Shown here: positions 19,560 to 28,593 of the stretch, one piece after another | Position numbering within the stretch: position 1 is the stretch's first letter | Layout of the letters: every line of letters starts with the position of its first letter | Assembly: GCA_903854805.1 (NCBI GenBank) | Contig: CAINXK010000029.1 | Coordinates: 1-39,468, forward strand | Origin: an uncultured Anaerolineae bacterium | Lineage (GTDB): Bacteria > Chloroflexota > Anaerolineae > Anaerolineales > Villigracilaceae | DNA: 39,468 bases | Direction of reading: 5' to 3' | Position numbers and translations under genes: made by a program | The notes under the pieces: model-generated | Told to the model about the DNA's origin: nothing | The model's database searches: none | Seen by the model: only the letters and a program-made list of their open reading frames with translations

Positions 19560-20563
19560 TAAATAATCTCATCCCAGGTTTTGAAGACCTGTTCAACATT
19601 TTGCGGGTTGGCGCCGATGCCGAAATCGCACTGGGCGATGACACCGCCGCTGTGGTAGAGCGCTTGCTTGACCCGCATCACTGCCGCCGTAATCTCTGCC
19701 TGTGTTCCAAAGGGCAGCAAGTATTGCCGGTCCATCTCTCCCCAAAAGGTGATCTTCCCGCCGAACTGCCGGCCGAGGGCTTCAATATCCATGCAAAACA
19801 ATTGCGAGTTGACTGCGTCCAACCCAATCTCCACCAGGTCAGGGTAGATGGCTGTGATATTGCCATCGGAGTGCATGAAGGCTTTTTTGCCATGACTATG
19901 CGCCAGAGCAACATACTCGCGATAGAGCGGTTTGAAGTAAGTGCGCCAGGTCTTCGGCGAAATGAGCAGGTTCTGCTGTGAGCCCCAATCATCCTGGAAG
20001 AAGAGCCCGTCCACGTCTGTCTGAGCCCAACATTCCAGCTCGGACAAGTAGAACTGGTGAAGCTGATCGAGCAGTGCGATCAATTCCGTGCGCCTTTCTG
20101 CAAGATCTATAAATACATTTTCGGTGCCCCGAATAAACTGGAGCTGCTCGAAGGGCCTCGGCCCTGTCCCGGCAAGAATGAATAGATCTGTTTCACGGCA
20201 ATATGCGTTGACCTGTGCCTTATCAACGCTCAAGCGCTCGACCGGGATACGCAGGCGATTGGGCTGGTCCCAAGTTTTGATGATTGGCTCTTTGACTTCA
20301 CCAATGATGCCACGCTGGCGATTGATAAAAACGCAGCCCCAATCGTCTGTGTGCGTGCCAATCGCGTAAGGGTCGCCCTGCACTTTGAGAGGCAGACTCA
20401 AGAAGGCAGGCGACCAGGTAATATCATCCGGGTAGCGTTCCTGGAGCGCCAGCAACTGGGTAGGATAGGTCTGCGCCGTCCAGGGCACTGTCCAGGTGTG
20501 TCGTGGAATGCGCGCGGGGCCGGCGTTTTCAAGTGTTTGTCGAACCAAATCTCGTGAGGTCAT
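19559..20563 (-). CDS. UroD-like protein, HxD variant
   Basis: The 334-residue member has the core FFQDDWGSQQNLLISPKTW near 188-206 and FMHSDGNI (His231, Asp233). As in its downstream neighbour, the C-terminal loop has a Cys (IAQCDFG, Cys312), so the pair shares an H-D-C pattern. The ribosome site GGAG lies 7 nt before the start. It is the first UroD-like gene after the transporter genes, 331 nt downstream of them, and may head its own sub-operon with the mannosidases. It is only distantly similar to HemE and lacks its N-terminal substrate-binding arginines. Its substrate cannot be named. Confidence 0.8.
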   Translation of the reverse strand: MTSRDLVRQTLENAGPARIPRHTWTVPWTAQTYPTQLLALQERYPDDITWSPAFLSLPLKVQGDPYAIGTHTDDWGCVFINRQRGIIGEVKEPIIKTWDQPNRLRIPVERLSVDKAQVNAYCRETDLFILAGTGPRPFEQLQFIRGTENVFIDLAERRTELIALLDQLHQFYLSELECWAQTDVDGLFFQDDWGSQQNLLISPKTWRTYFKPLYREYVALAHSHGKKAFMHSDGNITAIYPDLVEIGLDAVNSQLFCMDIEALGRQFGGKITFWGEMDRQYLLPFGTQAEITAAVMRVKQALYHSGGVIAQCDFGIGANPQNVEQVFKTWDEII

Positions 20564-20894
20564 CTGGATACTCCAAAATAAATACTGCCATCAGTTCGCC
20601 AGCGCAGGCAGGCAACGCAGCCAGGTCATGTACACTGGGGCTATTCTTCCCCGTGAAATTTAGGAATACAGTAAATTCGGGTATTTACTCAGGCAGTGTA
20701 CGGCCTGAGCGATAGAACAGATCCAAATCGTGGAGAATTATATTTTGGGGTATTTTGCAGAATATTTTTCCGCAAGATACCCACCAGCAGAGTAAACTCC
20801 ACCGGCTAGCTTTCATTTATTCACAATATTTGTAATGATTAAACCTGACCCTGGATACCAGTTAAATGAATACAATCCAAGGTTTGTTTGCAGG
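20564..20894. other. Gap between transporter and UroD-like genes
   Basis: The 331 nt contain no gene. No convincing terminator follows the permease gene. A TATAAT lies on the minus strand (20737-20742), and may be the -10 of a promoter for the UroD-like/mannosidase block, although no good -35 is seen. The palindrome found before the regulator gene does not recur here. Confidence 0.4.
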
Positions 20895-21725
20895 TTAACC
20901 CTTCAATGAGCCACCCAACAAGCCAGCGATGAATTCTTTTTGAAATGTAAAGAAGAAGATCAACATCGGAAAGGAGGCAATCATCATGATGGCAAACATC
21001 TGCCCGTAATTGATGGTATACAGCTGACCGAGAGACATATAGACACCGAGCGTGATTGTGACTCCATTGCCGGGCCCGAGCAAGATGAGCGGCATGAGAA
21101 ATTCATTCCAGATCCATAAAGTTAAGAATATGACAACCGTGGCAGTGGCAGGGCGCAAGAGCGGGAACAGGATTTTCCAAAACATCTGAAACTTATTTGC
21201 CCCATCAATCATGGCGGCTTCTTCCAGCTCGCGGGGGATATTTTTGATGAAACCAGTGTAGACAAATACGGCAAACGAAAGCAAACCACCGCCAGTAAAG
21301 ACCACCAATACACCAAAATACGACCCGATCAAATGAAAGGTTCTAAATATTTGGACGATTGGGATCAGATAGACCTGGGCGGGGATCATCATGCCAGCCA
21401 TGAAGAGCAATTGCAATCCCTGGGTAAATCGCGTGTTATTACGCGCAATATAGTAGCCAATTGCGGACGAAAGTATGACAATGAAGAAGACTGAGACCAC
21501 AACTAATATGGTGCTATTCAACAAACCACGTGCGATCAAATTATCCGGGCGGCTAAATGCATTTATTAAATTATTGAACGTGAAGGGCGCAGGGAAACCA
21601 AGCGGATCAGCCAGGATTTGCTCCTGGGTTTTGAAAGTATTGACCAGTGCCATATATAGAGGCAGACCGAACACGGCTGTAATCCAGGTGAGTAAAATCG
21701 GCATGGCAACGCGGCTGATTTTCAT
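20895..21725 (-). CDS. Carbohydrate ABC transporter permease (MalG type)
   Basis: This inner-membrane permease of a CUT1-type sugar importer has 276 residues with about six hydrophobic segments. The cytoplasmic EAA loop is EEAAMIDGANKFQMFWKILF near 183-202, the site where the ATPase docks. It forms a heterodimer with the upstream MalF-type permease. Its start shares one base with that gene's stop (TAATG). No ATP-binding subunit gene is present in the locus, so a shared ATPase encoded elsewhere is likely, as with MsmX-type systems. Confidence 0.92.
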   Translation of the reverse strand: MKISRVAMPILLTWITAVFGLPLYMALVNTFKTQEQILADPLGFPAPFTFNNLINAFSRPDNLIARGLLNSTILVVVSVFFIVILSSAIGYYIARNNTRFTQGLQLLFMAGMMIPAQVYLIPIVQIFRTFHLIGSYFGVLVVFTGGGLLSFAVFVYTGFIKNIPRELEEAAMIDGANKFQMFWKILFPLLRPATATVVIFLTLWIWNEFLMPLILLGPGNGVTITLGVYMSLGQLYTINYGQMFAIMMIASFPMLIFFFTFQKEFIAGLLGGSLKG

Positions 21726-22618
21726 TAGTACTCAACCTCCCGGCTGCGCAAGAATACGCCCAAACATGCTGAAATAAATGCGATAAAAATGAACAGAACA
21801 ACGGCCATCGCTGAGGCGTATCCAACTTTATTTACAGTGAAGGCCATGCGCGTGACATAGAAGGCGAGAGATTCTGTCGAACCAGCCGGTCCGGCGGAGG
21901 TCATGACCTGGATGATGTCGTACAGCTTGAACATCATAATCAGGAGCATGACCACATTAACTGTCACGCCGGGAGAGAGTAGAGGAAAAGTCACATTCCA
22001 AAAAGATTGCCAGGGGTTGGCACCATCCACATTAGCAGCATCTTTTAAATCTTGAGGCACACTTTGAAGCGCGGCCAGATATACCACCGTACAAAACCCG
22101 ACCATTTGCCAGACGCAGACCGCAATCACTGAAAACGTGGCCAGCCCAGGCGTGCCAAGCCAGGAGATATTACCAGCTATCCCAATCAGCCCAACCTGAC
22201 GCAGTATGGTATTAACCAGGCCACGCTGACTGTTCAACATACCGCTCCAGATAAAACCGATGACCACCGAACTGAGCACTTGCGGAATGAAAAATATCGT
22301 GCGCAAAACAGTATAGAAAATACCCGTATGGTTCAAAGCCAGGGCCACCATCAATCCCAGGACATTGGCAAGCACAGTCACAATAATGCTGGTTTTCAGG
22401 GTGAATAATAGCGTGGACAAAAAAGTGTCATCACCTAACATGGTGATGTAATTCTGAACGCCAATAAAATTGTTAGTGGCTTTTAGTAAGTTGAAGTTGG
22501 TGAAGCTGTAATACAAACTGAGCAAGAGCGGGAAGACCAGAACGGCCAAATATAACAACACCCCGATGGTCATCGTGACTGTGATGTAATCAAATTGAAA
22601 ACGCCTGAATGGTTTCAT
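21725..22618 (-). CDS. Carbohydrate ABC transporter permease (MalF type)
   Basis: This is the partner permease, with six or more membrane helices and an EAA loop at DAANVDGANPWQSFWNVTF in the C-terminal third. I choose ATG 22618 (MKPFRRFQFD), with GGAAAA just upstream. A TTG at 22657 would add 13 residues of poor quality. It is 297 residues long, normal for this family. It lies 114 nt after the binding-protein gene and is coupled to the next permease by a one-base overlap. Confidence 0.92.
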   Translation of the reverse strand: MKPFRRFQFDYITVTMTIGVLLYLAVLVFPLLLSLYYSFTNFNLLKATNNFIGVQNYITMLGDDTFLSTLLFTLKTSIIVTVLANVLGLMVALALNHTGIFYTVLRTIFFIPQVLSSVVIGFIWSGMLNSQRGLVNTILRQVGLIGIAGNISWLGTPGLATFSVIAVCVWQMVGFCTVVYLAALQSVPQDLKDAANVDGANPWQSFWNVTFPLLSPGVTVNVVMLLIMMFKLYDIIQVMTSAGPAGSTESLAFYVTRMAFTVNKVGYASAMAVVLFIFIAFISACLGVFLRSREVEY

Positions 22619-22732
22619 ATTTTCCAATGCCTGGCTAGTGCGGATGGATAATAACAAGCAGTGAGTGACGGTTTTTAGCAGGAACCGCCAAACCTGTTCA
22701 TCAAATCACTGTTTCAATAGCTTTCGAGCCTG

Positions 22733-24097
22733 TTATTTTGAGGCAAGATCCCAGGCATCATCCAAACGCGCCAACTCGCTCGCCACATCTGCGCCGTTGA
22801 CGATTGCCTGCGCGGACTTGGTGATTTCACCTTGCATACCAGGCGCCAGGGCAAAGTCATTATTAACCCAATCGAATGCATCCACGTTCGTGAGACCATC
22901 CTTGCCAACGTAATTCATGGCTTCTTTGTAAACATTCGTGACGGTCGCGCCATACTTCTCAACAGTCATGCCCTTCACCATCGAGATCGCGCCATCTGTC
23001 TCGATCAGGGTCTTCATATAAGCTTGTGAAAGCGCGACTGCCTTGGCGAATGCAAGTGTTTCTGACGGATGGGCACTCTTTGAAGAAAGGTGAATGCCTC
23101 CACCGACCGAGAATGGCACAATTTGTTTACCATCATCACGTGGGAACAGGAAGACACCGGGTTCGAACTTGGCATTCTTGACTGCATCGTATTGCAAGAA
23201 CCAACTTCCCATGAAGTACATGGCCGCTTTGCCATCACCAAAGGCGCTGTTAGCATCGGCAAAACCAACACCCATATCAGCCTTGTCGAAGGCGCCATTA
23301 TCCACCAACCACTTGTACTTGTTGAAAGCAGCCAGCATATCGGCATCGGCAAATTTGACGGTACCAGCCTTACGCTGCTTGGCCCAATCAGGAGTATTGC
23401 CGAGCACATCCGCCGATATAATACCTTCCAATGTAAACGCCGCAGCCCAGCCACCATCACCCGCTCCAACCATCTGGATCGGTTTGATACCAGCAGCCTT
23501 CAGCTTGGTAACCACACCCTGGAAGTCTGCCCAGGTCTTGGGAGCCTCAACGCCAACCTGTTTAAATAAATCCTTGTTATAGAAAACAAACGGGATGACC
23601 TGTGAGTTCGTGGGAGCCTGCCAGATCATGCCATTGCTGGAGGTCGCCATTGGGAGAATGAAGTTTTCCTCGCACCACTTCTGATCCCAGGGTTGGAGCA
23701 AACCGGAATCGACGAAATCCTGTGTGGAAATAGACTGCATCAGGTCAGGTTCGGTACCGGCAGCAATCAATTGCTTGGCATAGGCAGTCCGATCGCTTCC
23801 GGGAGTGATCAACTTCTCAACGATGAGGCCCGGCACGCCTGAATTTTTCACTCCATCGGCTATGACTTGATCCCAAAAAGTGGCAGTCAGTGCAGGAGTT
23901 TCAAATGTCATCCAACTGATCGTAACTGGGGCTGCAGTTGGGACGTCGGTTGCTTTTGGAGCGTCGGTTGCCTTGGGGGCGTCGGTTGCTTTGGGGGCCT
24001 CGGTCGGCGCTGGGGCCGCAGTAGGGGTTGCCGCTGGAGCACAAGCCGCCAACACGAGTGCAAGCACCGTGAGCATGACTAATAATTTGGATTTCAT
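22733..24097 (-). CDS. Sugar-binding lipoprotein of the ABC transporter
   Basis: This extracellular solute-binding protein (family 1) has 454 residues. The signal peptide ends in a lipobox LAAC, with Cys19 predicted to be lipidated. Next comes a Pro/Ala/Thr linker with repeated PKATDA units (residues about 35-53), then a two-lobed binding domain (LKAAGIKPIQMVGAGDGGWA, FGDGKAAMYFMGSWFL). It captures a sugar or oligosaccharide for the two permeases. Judging by the locus this is a mannoside, though specificity is inferred. The start has an excellent GAGGAG site six bases upstream. It is the first gene of the transporter operon, and high expression is expected. Confidence 0.93.
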   Translation of the reverse strand: MKSKLLVMLTVLALVLAACAPAATPTAAPAPTEAPKATDAPKATDAPKATDVPTAAPVTISWMTFETPALTATFWDQVIADGVKNSGVPGLIVEKLITPGSDRTAYAKQLIAAGTEPDLMQSISTQDFVDSGLLQPWDQKWCEENFILPMATSSNGMIWQAPTNSQVIPFVFYNKDLFKQVGVEAPKTWADFQGVVTKLKAAGIKPIQMVGAGDGGWAAAFTLEGIISADVLGNTPDWAKQRKAGTVKFADADMLAAFNKYKWLVDNGAFDKADMGVGFADANSAFGDGKAAMYFMGSWFLQYDAVKNAKFEPGVFLFPRDDGKQIVPFSVGGGIHLSSKSAHPSETLAFAKAVALSQAYMKTLIETDGAISMVKGMTVEKYGATVTNVYKEAMNYVGKDGLTNVDAFDWVNNDFALAPGMQGEITKSAQAIVNGADVASELARLDDAWDLASK

Positions 24098-24237
24098 GGT
24101 TATCTCCTCTATCTTGAATTATTTGAAATTTGCGGTTCGATTTTGGTCTTTTAATGCTTCTTCGGTATAATTGTTTTGCGGTATTCTCCTTTCAATTTCA
24201 AGCTTTGCAGAGCGTGGATGGAACAGAAGGACATCGT

Positions 24238-24271
24238 GAACAGCAGCGTCAGTCACGTGATGCTGCTGTTC
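24238..24271 (-). terminator. Strong hairpin between regulator and transporter genes
   Basis: GAACAGCAGC and GCTGCTGTTC pair perfectly, extended by a G/T and TCA/TGA to a 14-bp stem with a six-base loop. It starts four bases after the regulator's stop codon. It lacks a T-run on the minus strand. It may partially terminate transcription or protect the mRNA end, separating low regulator from high transporter expression. Confidence 0.5.
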
Positions 24272-24274
24272 TGT

Positions 24275-25543
24275 TTAACCGGACTTCTTGTCTCGTTTGG
24301 ACCGAGGAAGAACCGAGGTTGCATGATTTTCTACCTGAGAGTGAGCCGATTGATTGTCTGGGGATTCTTCAGATCCAGGAATGGAAGAAGTCTGGTTGGG
24401 CGTCAATTGCAGAATAGGCATCGGCAAGTGCAGACGCTGAGGTTCGGAAGGCAGTCTGCCATTTATGCGTCCAACCAAGATTTCAGCAGCCGTAGCGCCC
24501 AAAGTGTCGCCAGAATGAAGACCTAGCACTGACACAAGCGGTGTACCGGGCGACATTTCTTTATGGTTGAAAGTGCCAATGGCGAGGCCAGATATTAAAT
24601 GAGCTTTACGGCCAGTGCAGGGTGGGTCTGAGCACAAAATATCAATCAACGTTTCGGCCACGTCTACATTCGCAGCCAACAAACCGGTGGGCTTGTCGGT
24701 TTTCAAATGATGATGGAGTAGATCATCGGTTGCCTGGGTCCGAAACAAACCAGAACCGCTGGAGTTAAAGGTACTCGGCAAATCTGACCAGATCAGATTT
24801 TCATCATAAACCAGGCCATGCTCTTTGAGGGCACGGCGGTAGCCATTCAAACGTTCGCGGAGACTGGTGATGCGCTGCTCGTGCGAGGGAATAAAGGCGA
24901 TGCGGGTATGGCCCTGACTGATCAGCGCACTGGTCACATCATACCCAGCCTGATCGTTTTCATAGATGACGTAATCTGTAAGAATTTCGGTGTAATAGCG
25001 ATCAACCATCACGAACGGGAAACCCCGGGCATTAAGATCGGAAAATAAGGGTGCATTACGGTATTCGCGCCATGGATTAACGATCAATCCACCCACTCCG
25101 CGCCGAATTGCGTCATTGATGGCGTTGGCCTCATCCTGGTTCGAATTCACCGAGCCAAAGATGTGCATCGGATGACCATGCCGGGCTGCGATTCCAACCA
25201 GGCCAACCAGAATCCCGGAGATGAAGGCATCGTCTAACGCGAAAGAGACCAGGCCAAGCGTGGGTGCTGTGATTTGATCGTCGGTCGATGCCGCTCGATT
25301 GGGTGCGTCGGTGACAAAGGTGCCGCGACCTTGTTGCCGAATTACGTATCCGTCGCGTTCCAGCATATCAAGGGATTTGATGACCGTGATCCGGCTGACA
25401 CCGTACTCCTCGCCCAATTCACGTTCAGTTGGGATCGCACTGTCTGGTGCATACTCACCAGATTGGATACGATCCAACAAGAAGGTGTAGACCTGGTAGT
25501 AGCGCGGCATAGGGTCGTTAGGATCAACTTTACGAAGTGCCAT
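24275..25543 (-). CDS. GntR-type transcriptional regulator with LacI-like sugar-binding domain
   Basis: This is probably a sugar-responsive repressor. Residues about 1-75 form a GntR winged helix (IPTERELGEEYGVSRITVIKSL, then GYVIRQQGRGTFV). Residues about 95-370 resemble the periplasmic-binding-protein-like sensor of LacI/AraR (GLVSFALDDAFISGILVGL, GHTRIAFIPSHEQRITSLRERLNGY in pieces). I choose ATG 25543, six bases after AGGA. ATG 25546 is equally possible, and the longer frame to 25588 would read through the palindrome. The architecture matches AraR-type regulators. A 48-bp palindrome directly upstream suggests autoregulation. It heads the 16-kb carbohydrate locus and probably controls it, though the palindrome was not found before the other genes. 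Confidence 0.88.
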   Translation of the reverse strand: MALRKVDPNDPMPRYYQVYTFLLDRIQSGEYAPDSAIPTERELGEEYGVSRITVIKSLDMLERDGYVIRQQGRGTFVTDAPNRAASTDDQITAPTLGLVSFALDDAFISGILVGLVGIAARHGHPMHIFGSVNSNQDEANAINDAIRRGVGGLIVNPWREYRNAPLFSDLNARGFPFVMVDRYYTEILTDYVIYENDQAGYDVTSALISQGHTRIAFIPSHEQRITSLRERLNGYRRALKEHGLVYDENLIWSDLPSTFNSSGSGLFRTQATDDLLHHHLKTDKPTGLLAANVDVAETLIDILCSDPPCTGRKAHLISGLAIGTFNHKEMSPGTPLVSVLGLHSGDTLGATAAEILVGRINGRLPSEPQRLHLPMPILQLTPNQTSSIPGSEESPDNQSAHSQVENHATSVLPRSKRDKKSG

Positions 25544-25555
25544 CATCTTTCCTGA

Positions 25556-25603
25556 ACTGTAATATAGGATATGTTGATATATCAACATATCCTATATTAC
25601 AGT
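25556..25603. promoter_or_regulatory. Perfect 48-bp palindrome, probable operator of the GntR-type regulator
   Basis: Both 24-nt arms match perfectly with no spacer. The centre is TGTTGATATATCAACA and the outer ends are ACTGTAATATAGG and CCTATATTACAGT. It ends 10-13 nt upstream of the regulator's start codon. Its length could accommodate two dimers. The position suggests repression of the regulator's own gene. Confidence 0.75.
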
Positions 25604-25950
25604 CTTTGAGGTCATTTGTCAATAACATGTTTTCGCTCAGATTCAGCATTACCCATGGTATCGGCAAACGATATACCTCGCGAGCGCGTTATTGCATAAC
25701 TGCTGTTACTCCAGCCCAGATATTAATCATCCAGACCTACTGCCTACCAAAGAACGAATATCGATAGACTTCCCGGCAAGTGCTGCCAAAAAATAATCCC
25801 GCTCGATCTGGGAGTGTTCCATCCATCCACAAATACACCCTATGATTTACTGACTGGCAGGTGCATTCTGCCCTGCAGAAAGAAAATAAAAAAAATAGAA
25901 ACTGGCGATTGACTGCCAGTTTCTATTTTTCATTTAGATTTTATATTTGC
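25604..25950. other. Intergenic region upstream of the carbohydrate locus
   Basis: These roughly 350 nt hold the promoter of the regulator and, at the far end, the terminator of the next gene. No gene or further repeat was found. Confidence 0.5.
25891..25930 (-). terminator. Rho-independent terminator
   Basis: A perfect 16-bp stem (AAAAATAGAAACTGGC with its complement) encloses an 8-nt loop and is followed by a long T-run on the minus strand. It lies 20 nt after the stop of the secreted helical protein gene. Confidence 0.9.
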
Positions 25951-26463
25951 TTACGGAGTAGTTGTTGACGGTTGATTCCAGCCGCCCATTCCGCCACGTG
26001 CGCCGCGACCAGCGCCAGCACCGTTTTGCATCTGGCAATTGGCAAAATCGAAGCCAGCGGCACTCATGTTTTGAAGCATGCCATCTGCCTGAGCCTGGGT
26101 CATGACACCATCACTGACTGCTTTTGCAAAAGCGGTCTTATGAACATCTGTCAACAGGGCAGGTATATCAGCGGTCTTGATATTTTTATCAATTGCGAGC
26201 TGGTACATGTTCTTGCCACCATCCAGCGCGGCTTCAACATTGGCTTTGGTCATACCAAGCTTATCGGCCAGCGCCTGCTCAACATACTCACGACCTTGCC
26301 CGCCGCCCATCATGCCGCCGCGCCCACCTGCCATGTGTCCCGGGCCATAACCCGCTGGCATACCAGCCGCGCTAACAGCATTCGATTGAGCGAAAATAAA
26401 ACCTGCGCCAAAGATTACAAGCGCTACCAACACTGAAGATACGATAACCAATATTTTTTTCAT
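25951..26463 (-). CDS. Secreted DUF2680/YckD-like helical protein
   Basis: The 170-residue protein starts with a signal peptide or membrane anchor (about 1-32, ending VSAAG). A Gly/Met-rich segment (about 33-57, GGRGGMMGGGQG) follows. A helical domain (about 58-133) has the repeated pattern ADKLGMTKANVEAAL ... LAIDKNIKTADIPALL ... AVSDGVMTQAQADGML. This helix-turn spacing recalls the YckD/DUF2680 group, whose function is not established. The C-terminus is again Gly-rich. The start has AAGGAG nine bases upstream, and a strong terminator follows, so the gene is monocistronic and probably well expressed. Confidence 0.75.
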   Translation of the reverse strand: MKKILVIVSSVLVALVIFGAGFIFAQSNAVSAAGMPAGYGPGHMAGGRGGMMGGGQGREYVEQALADKLGMTKANVEAALDGGKNMYQLAIDKNIKTADIPALLTDVHKTAFAKAVSDGVMTQAQADGMLQNMSAAGFDFANCQMQNGAGAGRGARGGMGGWNQPSTTTP

Positions 26464-26910
26464 TTTAATTTTCTCCTTGAAATGTTAACCTGGTTTGTTT
26501 TTGTGATCCAGGTTACTTTCTATAGGATATCGCTCCAACATAAAGTTCGTGTAAAGGCCGTATAAACCTTTCACAAAGAACAGGGGCTTTCCAGGCTGAG
26601 AACATGAATTCTTGTTTTTTGGGGTTATATTTTTTTCTTGAAGAGCGTTTGAGCAGCGATCTGGCGCACTTAATGTCAATAATGGCTACGCGAAATTCGC
26701 ATCAAGACAAGCCGCAAAGGTTTTAGTGTAGTTTTTGATGCGCAAACAGTCCATCCATAACCACCAGCGTGGAAAGTCAGCTGCCAGGTCTGCACAGCGC
26801 TCAAAAAATCAAACTATCAGGAATAACCATTTCAGAGCTTGCTGAAATGGTTCAAATGTACCCATCCAAATCAGTCAATTCACTCTGTGCCCCTGATGTA
26901 CTATTCAAAA
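26464..26910. other. Intergenic region with a hairpin
   Basis: No gene was found in about 450 nt. A perfect 11-bp hairpin (AACCATTTCAG-agcttg-CTGAAATGGTT) at 26825-26852 follows the membrane-protein gene on the minus strand and may end its transcript. The promoter of the secreted helical protein must also lie here, but I cannot place it. Confidence 0.45.
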
Positions 26911-28593
26911 TTAACGATCCACGATGGTAACTCTGAAACGCCCAATCAGAAAATATTGAACTGAATAGGTTGGGTCGACAATTGGGGCCGCCTTAAAGGA
27001 ATAATTAACCAGGTACCTGCCCGTCCCAAACGCCCTTAGCTGGATGCCTTCTTGGGAATTTGTCAAACCGTAGCGGCGCCGCAAATCATAGTCGAAACTC
27101 CTACCGAAGGTCATCGGGGCTGGGTACCATTTTTCTAATCTTTGACCAAACTCAGGAACCCAATCCCAAATTCCACCGCCCAATTGATAATCTACAGGGA
27201 TTTTATTGTCATTTGATATAGTTTTCCAATCCCTGACGATAAAATCGACTACTTTATTCTTCTGGGTCAGGGGCGCGTCAGCCTGTGACAAAACTTTGCC
27301 AAGATAATGTTGATTTGAATCCACAATCAAAATTCCACCAATGGCGCTCGAAATTGCAAATATTGCCGCCAAAGAATATATTATTTTTGACCTGAACAGC
27401 TCTACTTTTGGCGAAAATTTAAAACAAAAAGGTGCCAGAAAAACAAACACCAAAAAGGATGGGAGATATTGGATCAACTGGTCGGTTCGCTGGTCACGAA
27501 CCCAAACAGGACCCCCAAGACCAATTGAAAAGACATAGGAGAGCACAATAAAACCATAAGAAAAAATAACAGGGCTGGCAATATCCTGATTAATTTTTTC
27601 TGCAAGTGGGCTATTAGCGGTATGTCTCGAACGATAATGATGGTACAGCCCAAGTAGTAAAAAACCAAATGCAAAAAAAGATTCGATCAAATACGTCCAG
27701 CACGATATTAGAATAAATATAGAAGCAGGGCGGGAAATTATCTTTTCATTATATTGAAAAATCGAAATTAAACTTATATCAGCCCATTGAAATCCAGCAT
27801 AAGCTGGAAAGCTAAAAACGGACTCGGCAATATAGCGAAGTTTTTGTAGAAGACTAAGCGGTTCCCCATAATTAAAATTCATCAAATCTCGAAGAGTAAT
27901 CGCTTGAAAATATGGGATCCACGTAGATAGAAGCGAGATCATCAAAATAAAAACTGATATCAGCGCAGGTTTCCACCAACCAGTCCTCCAACCCGGTGGC
28001 GGGCGGAAGATAATGATGGCGCAGCCAAGTATTCCCATGACAACTGCGTTCACAATTCCAGCAAGATAAATTGACGGGGCAATACAAATCAGGATAACCC
28101 AAAAGGGAATTTTCCAAAGGTTAGGACTGTTCAGGTACTCGTTCGCCCAAATAAAAAATAGCAGATTGGGTAGTGTCATGATCCATTGATTCCAAAACTC
28201 CACCGACGAAGCACGTAAAACAACGGATGTCAGTAAGGGAACGGCGATCAATAAAAATTTGGGGATGGATGTCGGAAATAATCTCCAGCAAAGCAATAAA
28301 ACCAGCACAGCTTGCAGACAACCCAGGAAACTGCCAATCAGCCACAAGGTAGGCAAAAAACTCAGGAAATATCCCAGGATCACCATTCCGTTGGGATTAG
28401 GGATTCCCTGCGAACTGATCAGACCGACTGGAATATTTGATAAATGCTGTGTGTATCCTAGCCAAAGATTGGTTGCCTGATCTTCACGCCAGGGTGAAAC
28501 AGAAGCCCACAAAACCCGGTCTGCGACCAGCAAAAGGCCAATCAATAATAATAGAACACTTACGAAGATTTGTTTTCGATTAATTTTTAACAT
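26911..28593 (-). CDS. Polytopic membrane protein, possible GT-C glycosyltransferase
   Basis: The 560 residues have about ten hydrophobic helices between 8 and 430, then a soluble C-terminal part of about 120 residues. The first extracytoplasmic loop contains WREDQATNLWLGY, an acidic pair placed like the catalytic loop of GT-C enzymes that use lipid-linked sugars. This is the only functional hint and is weak. The gene is richer in A/T than the mannosidase genes and contains many Trp, Phe and Ile codons. It is alone, with no polysaccharide genes next to it. It could also be a non-enzymatic membrane protein. Confidence 0.65.
   Translation of the reverse strand: MLKINRKQIFVSVLLLLIGLLLVADRVLWASVSPWREDQATNLWLGYTQHLSNIPVGLISSQGIPNPNGMVILGYFLSFLPTLWLIGSFLGCLQAVLVLLLCWRLFPTSIPKFLLIAVPLLTSVVLRASSVEFWNQWIMTLPNLLFFIWANEYLNSPNLWKIPFWVILICIAPSIYLAGIVNAVVMGILGCAIIIFRPPPGWRTGWWKPALISVFILMISLLSTWIPYFQAITLRDLMNFNYGEPLSLLQKLRYIAESVFSFPAYAGFQWADISLISIFQYNEKIISRPASIFILISCWTYLIESFFAFGFLLLGLYHHYRSRHTANSPLAEKINQDIASPVIFSYGFIVLSYVFSIGLGGPVWVRDQRTDQLIQYLPSFLVFVFLAPFCFKFSPKVELFRSKIIYSLAAIFAISSAIGGILIVDSNQHYLGKVLSQADAPLTQKNKVVDFIVRDWKTISNDNKIPVDYQLGGGIWDWVPEFGQRLEKWYPAPMTFGRSFDYDLRRRYGLTNSQEGIQLRAFGTGRYLVNYSFKAAPIVDPTYSVQYFLIGRFRVTIVDR

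Noticed and set aside
10504..20563. Annotation of the UroD-like genes as HemE heme-biosynthesis enzymes
   Set aside because: The HemE N-terminal arginine motif is absent in all five, and five copies next to mannosidases make no sense for heme synthesis.
25972..26436. 154-codon plus-strand frame opposite the secreted helical protein
   Set aside because: It is the antisense shadow of a gene with signal peptide, ribosome site and terminator on the other strand.
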